From assembly GCA_030266015.1 (NCBI GenBank), contig JAJDHD010000019.1:1-46370 (forward strand): a DNA stretch of 46,370 nt. Direction: 5' to 3'. Under the pieces are notes generated by a model. It searched no databases. It saw only the letters and a program-made list of their open reading frames with translations, and had not been told where the DNA came from. The stretch's first letter is position 1. Every line of letters begins with the position of its first letter. Shown here piece after piece: positions 41,801 through 46,370 of this stretch. A program made the position numbers and the translations under genes. The DNA comes from Christensenellaceae bacterium OttesenSCG-928-K19. GTDB taxonomy: Bacteria; Bacillota; Clostridia; Christensenellales; Christensenellaceae.

Positions 41801-42012
41801 GTAACGAAGAGCAACGGCTTTTGCTGAGAAGCTGGCTGGATGGATGGAGCCAGGCGCTTGCAAAAATCAATTTCCTCCATACAGGATATGATGCGGGTAA
41901 GCTGTTGGATTATCATTTGGTTACGGATCGGGATATTGAAAATAAAGATCCTTACGCACAAAAAATCAACTCTGTAATTGACCCGATAGAGAGCTTGCGA
42001 ATACGCACATGA
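38881..42012 (+). CDS. PEP/pyruvate-binding ATP-grasp protein fused to nucleotidyltransferase
   Basis: A 1043-residue protein. A GAF-like sensor region covers about 1-150 (ELECLYAVDELLQ, IPIGFTDPQACRVRIYF). A PPDK_N ATP-grasp domain spans about 320-700 (GNIGGKGAGLFIAQQ, RPLIVRSSSLLEDSHAGAFSG, and VDIEFAFDGDHLYLLQCRPQ). The phospho-histidine and PEP TIM-barrel domains of PEP synthase/PPDK are absent. A middle part has LIGPGRWGSRGDIKLG. The end is a Pol-beta-type nucleotidyltransferase (about 945-1043) with LFGSTNTGNSSLGSDIDLLL, the GS and DxD metal motif. It may transfer phosphate or nucleotide to a protein or metabolite. AAAGGAAG precedes the ATG. Actual reaction unknown. Confidence 0.85.
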   Translation: MTERDLQLQELTERAKELECLYAVDELLQDHQLSLPMALAKLVDIIPIGFTDPQACRVRIYFRNEVYSAPDFEKATVLCVTGVYEEDEGPGREEVGRIEVGYLERQGQERQELLEDEEKLLHVISRRVSQIVLSTEREIHLLVDMLQQINPDMLEHVGEKLNVHMKDVLGIEEKGLSAEATEEYTPHTYGETNTPLQLNLENGTTPLTKRIIENAVSFLPRGGVFPLISKWVQEERIFALVKTVDDPSASIGDVLTAVYKYIQATDLDNGTAETSLTESWLTAELSHRFLSNDSQMLNLVLDNIRVADFAPMLERIIGTEVSRGNIGGKGAGLFIAQQILRNAAEEDPLLKDIKTPHTWYVATDKITDFLQYNNMKDLNAYKYNSAFYLRMTYDDVVSKIKRAKLPPRMVNMLRVVLDDLEGRPLIVRSSSLLEDSHAGAFSGKYKSLFLANQGPKEKRLQELMDAILEVYSSMYNPDSISYRKERGLLNSTEQMGILIQEVVGRQVGKYYMPVYAGVAFSHNLFRWSTRINRDGGLVRLVMGLGTRAVDRVNDDYPVLFSPEKPELRVNQTPDDIRHYSPKQVDLIDLERNRFETMDASTLLWEYGDEIPDLYRYISVYNMDIMENRNAFTLNTKKDDMVVTFDSLLSSGELPKRIKRMLDVLQKKMQTPVDIEFAFDGDHLYLLQCRPQGEGAMRSPAPIPQNLEKKNVVFTANRFISDGQLHGVTHIVYVDGDEYDRLSTKNDMLAVGKVIGLLNEALPKRQFILIGPGRWGSRGDIKLGVRVTYSDISSTAALIEVAKKKASYTPVLSFGTHFFQDLVEADILYIPLYPDQKGAIFRESFFRHAKNSLEEIVPEYAHLSHVVKVIDVPAGNYGKTLSIHMNSNLEKAVAFLTDEEVSHADTSLAEPTEQASWKMTESKEHWQWRYYMAKQIADNLDMEKLGVKGIYLFGSTNTGNSSLGSDIDLLLHIDGNEEQRLLLRSWLDGWSQALAKINFLHTGYDAGKLLDYHLVTDRDIENKDPYAQKINSVIDPIESLRIRT

Positions 42013-42032
42013 TGGTGAGCGCAAGTGGGGCC

Positions 42033-42047
42033 AAAGGCATGGCCTTT
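42033..42047. other. Hairpin between convergent genes
   Basis: AAAGGC-ATG-GCCTTT, six pairs, 20 bases after the 42012 stop. No T-run, so a weak terminator at best. Confidence 0.35.
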
Positions 42048-42090
42048 ATCCAGACACGGTATATTGCGCAAGGATATCCGCGGCGGTAGT

Positions 42091-42321
42091 TTAATGCAGC
42101 ATTTGCCGTTGGTTCAGCTGTGCGCTCAATTCCTGTATCAGCTCCAGCTGTTTTTTCATTTCGTCAAGTCTTTCGGCGACAAGATTCATGGACAGGCACA
42201 TAAACTGAGATGTTTCTATCGTATTTTCTTTCAGGTTTTGGTATGCTTTTGCCAGGCTTTCCAGCAGAAGGTTTAGTTTATCTCCCGATGTTGTTTCTTC
42301 GTAGTTTTTTTGATGACTCAT
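42091..42321 (-). CDS. Small coiled-coil protein
   Basis: A 76-residue, almost wholly helical protein with heptad-like hydrophobic spacing (KLNLLLESLAKAYQNLKENT and AERLDEMKKQLELIQELSAQ). No membrane segment. GAGAGG precedes the ATG by a normal distance. It is convergent with the PEP/pyruvate gene. A short coiled coil may dimerise or bind a partner; no family is recognised. The start and composition look genuine. Confidence 0.65.
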   Translation of the reverse strand: MSHQKNYEETTSGDKLNLLLESLAKAYQNLKENTIETSQFMCLSMNLVAERLDEMKKQLELIQELSAQLNQRQMLH

Positions 42322-42598
42322 ATTTTCCTCTCACCCTATTTATGGATTACTAAGTTATGCGACCCACACTGCCTCTTAGCCGTAGAATGCGCACCTATAC
42401 GATTGCTTGCCAGATACTCACATTTTAATGGCAAGGCAAGGATGATCCTGCCTATGCCATCACAACATTGCCTCATATCTGATTTTTCTATATCAAAATT
42501 ATATGAAATGAGGACGGGAAGAATCTCAAACAAATTGGGGGAATTGACAAAAAGTTATACACTTTGGCCTGATTGTGTTGTTGACTAGGCGAAAGGCA

Positions 42599-43699
42599 TC
42601 AGGGGTTGGACACTACCCGGTTTCGTCCGGCGTTTTTGGCATGGTAGAGGCATTTGTCCGCGCGCTTTAGCACATCGTCTTCCCCTTCGCCGGGTTCTGC
42701 CTGCACAAGGCCTATGCTGACCGTCATGCGCGCTCCGTTGTGGAATGTGATTTCGCTGACAGCCTTTCTTATGCGCTCTGCAATTTCTTTGGCTTTTGGG
42801 AATTCTATTTGATTTAAAACCACGATGAATTCTTCGCCGCCCAGGCGTGCCAGTATATCGTCTTTTCTTAAGTTGTCCTGTATTGCCGTGGTAAAACGGA
42901 CAAGGGCTTCATCACCGAATCCATGTCCCCATGTGTCGTTTATTTGTTTAAAATGGTCGATATCAAGCGCCATGACACACAGGTCTTTTGGGGGTTGAAT
43001 CTCTGGTTGGAGCTTGACTTCAAGGAAGTTGCTGAGGAAGCGCCGGTTGTATGTGCCAGTCAGCGGATCCCTGTTTGTCAGTTCCTCCAGCTTCTTATTG
43101 GTATCTTCTTCACTTTTTAGAAGGCCGTGGATACGGCGTTGCTCTTCCTCAAAGGTGTTTTTGACATAAACGCCCAAGATTGCGATTCCCGATAGGGCAA
43201 GGGTGAGCGCCACAATATAATCAAAAAAATCTGCTTGCCTACTTCCGTGTGGAACAATAATATTCGGATACAAATAACTCAGTGTACAAATACAAAGCCA
43301 CAATACAATATTTGCTATTATTAGGAGAACGCGTGTTTTTCCAATAAACATAATTGTGAGGAGGAAACATGCAAGGATAGAAAACAATCCCGCGGTGCCA
43401 TCATAGCCTGCTGTTTGGAAAAAAAGAAACGGAATATAGAAAAATAGTACAAATAATAATAGCGGCCTGGTTAATGCCATGCGCCATTTTATTGGAATAA
43501 AGAGGATGATGACATTAAAAACAATGAAGCTCCATTGAAATACGACCCCGTAGAGCCCTTTTTGCAGTAACGTGTTGGTTGTGGCCGAGATAATCGAAAT
43601 AACCAGGCACTCAAAGAAAAAGATCATATAGATTCTGTAGTTAAATGGCAAAGCCTTGCCAAAGTACATTCGATTCATAAATGATGCAATTCTATTCAT
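42599..43699 (-). CDS. Membrane diguanylate cyclase (GGDEF)
   Basis: A 366-residue protein. About six helices fill residues 20-185 (for example FFECLVISIISATTNTLL and LFSILACFLLTIMFIG), then a short coiled linker (EEEQRRIHGLLKSEEDTNKK) and a GGDEF domain (about 205-366). The catalytic motif is RLGGEEF. An RxxD inhibitory site (RKDD) lies five residues before it, so product feedback is expected. It makes c-di-GMP from GTP at the membrane. A TetR gene lies 82 bases upstream on the same strand, and an EAL gene precedes that. Confidence 0.92.
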   Translation of the reverse strand: MNRIASFMNRMYFGKALPFNYRIYMIFFFECLVISIISATTNTLLQKGLYGVVFQWSFIVFNVIILFIPIKWRMALTRPLLLFVLFFYIPFLFFQTAGYDGTAGLFSILACFLLTIMFIGKTRVLLIIANIVLWLCICTLSYLYPNIIVPHGSRQADFFDYIVALTLALSGIAILGVYVKNTFEEEQRRIHGLLKSEEDTNKKLEELTNRDPLTGTYNRRFLSNFLEVKLQPEIQPPKDLCVMALDIDHFKQINDTWGHGFGDEALVRFTTAIQDNLRKDDILARLGGEEFIVVLNQIEFPKAKEIAERIRKAVSEITFHNGARMTVSIGLVQAEPGEGEDDVLKRADKCLYHAKNAGRNRVVSNP

Positions 43700-43781
43700 C
43701 TCGTGTTTTCCTGTTTTATGATTTTTTCAAACACCTGGTTGTCGTTTTACGCCACCTGCTGTCTGGCCAAAAGACCTGTGT

Positions 43782-44336
43782 TCACAATCCGGTGGGAGCC
43801 TTTCTTTTAATATAAACATTCGGATCAATCATTTTAAGCCGCTGCACGAAATCTGCGGGAGCCAACCGGGGATAATGCTTCAGCCATTCTTCTATGGTAT
43901 AAATGACGCCGGCACTGCAATAATCTGTGTATAATTCGCGGTTTATCTTATCGTGTATTACATCTTTCAAAAGATGGTACATTTGTTTTTTGAGCCATCC
44001 CCGGAAATACTCCCTTAAAGAATTTTGCCCGTCCAGCTCAAGCGCGCTGACATAAAACTCACGGTTTTCATAAAGGTATTCACAAAGCTTCTCTATGCGT
44101 CGCCAGGTTTTTGCTTTTGGCAACCGTTTTAAAACCCTGGCTGTTTCTGTGCTGAAGATCCAGGTTAACAGTTCATATTTGTCGAGAAAATGGTAATAGA
44201 AAGTCGCACGGCTCATATTACATTTTGAACAAATATTGTTTACCGTAATCTTCTTAAATGGCATACTGATCATCAATTCCTTGAGGGCGCCTGCCAAAGC
44301 TGCTTTGGTAATATTTGATTCGGCCACCGTCACCAC
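43782..44336 (-). CDS. TetR-family regulator
   Basis: An ~185-residue regulator with an HTH (ITVNNICSKCNMSRATFYYH FLDKYELL split here) and a helical C-terminal domain (NREFYVSALELDGQNSLREY, VIYTIEEWLKHYP) like the TetR_C_7/8 class near dihydroxyacetone kinase regulators. The start is uncertain: GTG 44336 lies after AAGGAG at long spacing, GTG 44327 after GGGGTGG, and TTG 44384 would add 16 residues. It lies between the EAL and GGDEF genes, 58 bases or less from the EAL stop. It might control either c-di-GMP gene. Confidence 0.82.
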   Translation of the reverse strand: MVTVAESNITKAALAGALKELMISMPFKKITVNNICSKCNMSRATFYYHFLDKYELLTWIFSTETARVLKRLPKAKTWRRIEKLCEYLYENREFYVSALELDGQNSLREYFRGWLKKQMYHLLKDVIHDKINRELYTDYCSAGVIYTIEEWLKHYPRLAPADFVQRLKMIDPNVYIKRKAPTGL

Positions 44337-44393
44337 CCCGTTTTCTGTTGCTCCTTTCACTCGCCGGATTTTGACAATATGCAAAAATGGCTG

Positions 44394-46058
44394 CTACAAG
44401 CTAAAATTCCCGGTTTTTGCCGCGAGCTGCTCAAAGGGCACCGGGCGGGAGAAATAATATCCTTGCGCGTAGTCAATATTAAATCCTTGTATCAACTCCA
44501 ACTGCGCCTCGGTTTCCACGCCCTCAACAATCAGGCTCATGCCAAGATGCGCTGCAAGGTCGGCTAACACGCGAAGAAGGTACTGTTTGTAGTCATTCCC
44601 CACCATGCCGTCAATAAATTTCTTTTCAGTTTTCAATATTTGCGCTGATATGTTAACAAGATTGCTAATGCTGGAATACCCTGTGCCAAAGTCGTCCAGG
44701 CAAAGCATAACCCCGGCGTCCTCCAACTTCTTAAGTGCGCGAAGGTCTTCTTCTTCAAAGCTCATCTTTGCGCTTTCAGTGATTTCAAGGTTGAGCTTTT
44801 TTGCGGGGAATCCGGTCTCCAGCAAGTTTCTCATCAAGCCATGCATGAATTTTTCATTCACTTTGTGTGTGGGCGAAAAGTTGACGCTCAAAAAAAAGTC
44901 TTTTTGATCCAACCCCAGCTTCACGCAGTCACGCATAGCACGTTTTCGTACCCAGCTATCTATTTGCTCAATCAATCCCAGCTGCTCTGCAAGATGAATG
45001 AATTCAATAGGTGAAACGGCCTCACCGTCTGGCGCGGTCCACCGGCACAGTGCTTCCACGGCGCTCCACTTCATGTTATCCAGCTTAATTATGGGCTGGT
45101 AATATACGTCAAATCCCTGCATACCTGTATTTACACACTGGACAAGCCAAGCCCGCAGCGCGATCATTCGCCGGATATGCCCATCCGTCTCCTCATCATA
45201 AACCGCAAAGCCCTCATATTTTGGCACCATCCAGGACGTGCGAAGCAGAATATTTCGCATCTCGTTTTTAATATATTTGCCATGGATAACACCAGCCTTA
45301 ACAGGGCAGAATACGGAGATAACATGGCCATCGCTGCAAATTTCCCATGGACGGTTAAAGCGTGTTAAAATTTCTTTGGCGCGGGCTTTGATGTCACCCA
45401 TATCTACGTTCCGGCCAAGGATTGCAAAGCCTCTGTCGATAACATAAAGCTGCGCGCGCCGCGTTTCGCTTTCTAGCAGCCAATCGCGAATGCTTATGAG
45501 AAGCTGGTCCCCGTTCTCCCAGCCATAGAGATTATATAGTTCGGTAAGTTGCTCCAGTGTTATAAACAGAAGGGAAACTGTTTCGAGGTTTGCGAGTTCG
45601 TTGATATCTTGCTCAAGCTTTTCCCCGTTAGGCAGATGCAACACAGGATCGAAATATACGAGGTTGTCATGCTTGTATCTTGTACGCACGATGTCGCTGA
45701 CGTCCGTAATAGTCAGCAGTATGCAGCTTGTGGCATTATACTCGGTCTCTTTTACAGAAACCTGCTCCCATACGTTTTTTTCCGGCCAGTAATAGACTGT
45801 GCTGTTTTCAATTCCATTTTCACATTCAATTAAAAGACGTTCATAAACAGGAATAAATTCCGGGCGAAAAATTTGTTTGTAGGATTTTCCCAAAATATAA
45901 TCCCGTTCTTTTCCAAGCGCGGCGCATACATGCTCATTGCAAAAGAGGATTTCCCCTGTTATTTTATCCAGCGCCAACACACCGGCATTGATTTCATCCA
46001 GCAGCATTCTGGTTTCAATCAGGTTTTCAGAATACTTTTCCACGGTTGTCACTTCCAT
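44394..46058 (-). CDS. PAS-(degenerate GGDEF)-EAL phosphodiesterase
   Basis: A 554-residue cytoplasmic protein. A PAS domain covers about 15-125 (LLDEINAGVLALDKITGEIL). A GGDEF-like domain (about 135-285) has lost its motif; VIDRGFAILG stands in its place, so no cyclase activity is expected. The EAL domain (about 300-550) keeps VEALCRW, the Asn in LSVNFSP, LEITES, CLDDFGTGYSS, a Lys in ILKTEKKF and VEGVETE. It should hydrolyse c-di-GMP. The ATG lacks a ribosome site, so the start is approximate. It is the first gene of the EAL-TetR-GGDEF group. Confidence 0.9.
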   Translation of the reverse strand: MEVTTVEKYSENLIETRMLLDEINAGVLALDKITGEILFCNEHVCAALGKERDYILGKSYKQIFRPEFIPVYERLLIECENGIENSTVYYWPEKNVWEQVSVKETEYNATSCILLTITDVSDIVRTRYKHDNLVYFDPVLHLPNGEKLEQDINELANLETVSLLFITLEQLTELYNLYGWENGDQLLISIRDWLLESETRRAQLYVIDRGFAILGRNVDMGDIKARAKEILTRFNRPWEICSDGHVISVFCPVKAGVIHGKYIKNEMRNILLRTSWMVPKYEGFAVYDEETDGHIRRMIALRAWLVQCVNTGMQGFDVYYQPIIKLDNMKWSAVEALCRWTAPDGEAVSPIEFIHLAEQLGLIEQIDSWVRKRAMRDCVKLGLDQKDFFLSVNFSPTHKVNEKFMHGLMRNLLETGFPAKKLNLEITESAKMSFEEEDLRALKKLEDAGVMLCLDDFGTGYSSISNLVNISAQILKTEKKFIDGMVGNDYKQYLLRVLADLAAHLGMSLIVEGVETEAQLELIQGFNIDYAQGYYFSRPVPFEQLAAKTGNFSL

Positions 46059-46126
46059 TCAGGAGAGGTTTTTTCAATATCTGTCATCCGGTTCGATCCT
46101 GCGTGCCGATCTGCTTCAAAGCGAAC

Positions 46127-46151
46127 GGCCTACTGCCGGAGATCATAGGCC
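46127..46151 (-). other. Hairpin in the EAL gene leader
   Basis: GGCCTA (46127-46132) and TAGGCC (46146-46151) form a six-base stem in the ~130 bases before the EAL gene. It may affect translation of a gene that lacks a ribosome site. Confidence 0.35.
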
Positions 46152-46297
46152 TGTTATTTAACCTGTGTTTTACGGCGCATTGGTTTTAGAACCCATTTCC
46201 CCTGTTTATATCGTAACGGAAAAAAAAGTCGCGAAAAACCGCCCAAAAGAATTTGGAAGGATATATTTTTATTTAAGGATATTTTTGAAATGCAATA

Positions 46298-46370
46298 CTA
46301 TTTTAATAGGCCGGATTCCATTGCAATGCGAATTGCGTCGGCGCGATTTACAGCGCCCAGCTTGTTGTAG
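46298..46370 (-). CDS. C-terminus of a LuxR-family regulator (partial)
   Basis: The window edge cuts this gene. The last 23 residues, read on the minus strand as YNKLGAVNRADAI then RIAMESGLLK and a TAG stop, match the end of a LuxR/GerE HTH. The rest lies beyond the right edge, so domain order and regulator type (response regulator or one-component) cannot be told. It is at least the fourth LuxR-type HTH in this window. Confidence 0.75.
   Translation of the reverse strand, partial: YNKLGAVNRADAIRIAMESGLLK

Noticed and set aside
42336-42533. 65-codon minus-strand frame before the coiled-coil gene
   Set aside because: TTG start without ribosome site and no recognisable pattern; more likely a leader region.
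46083-46160. Possible c-di-GMP riboswitch before the EAL gene (CAAAGC and GGCCTA segments)
   Set aside because: The resemblance is on the plus strand, antisense to the gene, and the conserved GEMM core is not present. Only a simple hairpin is supported.
1-46370. CRISPR arrays, tRNA or rRNA genes, insertion sequences, integrases, attachment sites
   Set aside because: No regular spaced repeats, tRNA-like cloverleaf, transposase or integrase motif was seen on either strand by eye; a tRNAscan or IS search would settle it.

Overview
The window looks like chromosomal DNA of an anaerobic Gram-positive bacterium, most likely class Clostridia of the Bacillota. The reasons are strong AGGAGG-type ribosome sites, TTG and GTG starts, many lipoproteins with an N-terminal lipobox and no outer-membrane genes, a clostripain-family peptidase, ECF sigma factors paired with ABC-2 transporters, a VanZ protein and a RocG-type glutamate dehydrogenase. 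The genus cannot be fixed by reading alone. No tRNA, rRNA, insertion sequence, phage gene or CRISPR array was seen.

Layout. 1-1200 (minus): two small double-glycine-leader peptides (a Nif11-type RiPP precursor and a leader fused to a zinc-ribbon-like tail) and a small lipoprotein. 1300-3920 (plus): a stand-alone LuxR helix-turn-helix, an ECF sigma factor and a 7TM sensor with a LuxR HTH. 4190-13000: a regulator-rich stretch with two members of one unfamiliar ~510-residue HTH family (4189 plus, 11431 minus), a VanZ protein, an orphan LytS-type histidine kinase and a MalT-like STAND/LuxR regulator. 13208-15406: a PAS-PAS-GGDEF-HD-GYP protein. 15487-18958 (minus): ECF sigma, membrane protein, ABC ATPase, ABC permease. 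19231-22163: an MMPL/RND exporter divergent from a TetR repressor.

22210-27461 (minus): a two-gene operon of a 1370-residue DUF4062-NTPase-propeller (STAND) protein and a TPR-like protein with two C-terminal membrane helices. 27814-28614: two small proteins whose promoters carry 11-bp-period direct repeats. 28809-36874: a divergent surface module with two arylsulfate sulfotransferase (ASST) paralogues, a clostripain-family lipoprotein, a DUF4352-like lipoprotein, and a propeller lipoprotein ending in an acidic tyrosine-rich repeat.

36875-46370: a 36-residue membrane peptide gene, glutamate dehydrogenase followed by a PEP/pyruvate-binding-nucleotidyltransferase fusion, a small coiled-coil protein, a c-di-GMP group (EAL, TetR, GGDEF), and the C-terminus of another LuxR regulator cut by the window edge.

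The two most system-like parts are the ASST/clostripain/Tyr-tail module, which could modify surface tyrosines with sulfate, and the DUF4062 STAND operon, which resembles eukaryotic NWD1/TEP1 and bacterial defence or signalling NTPases. Both functions are inferred. The two unusual HTH proteins, several promoters with no room for a leader, and phased repeats suggest dense local regulation.
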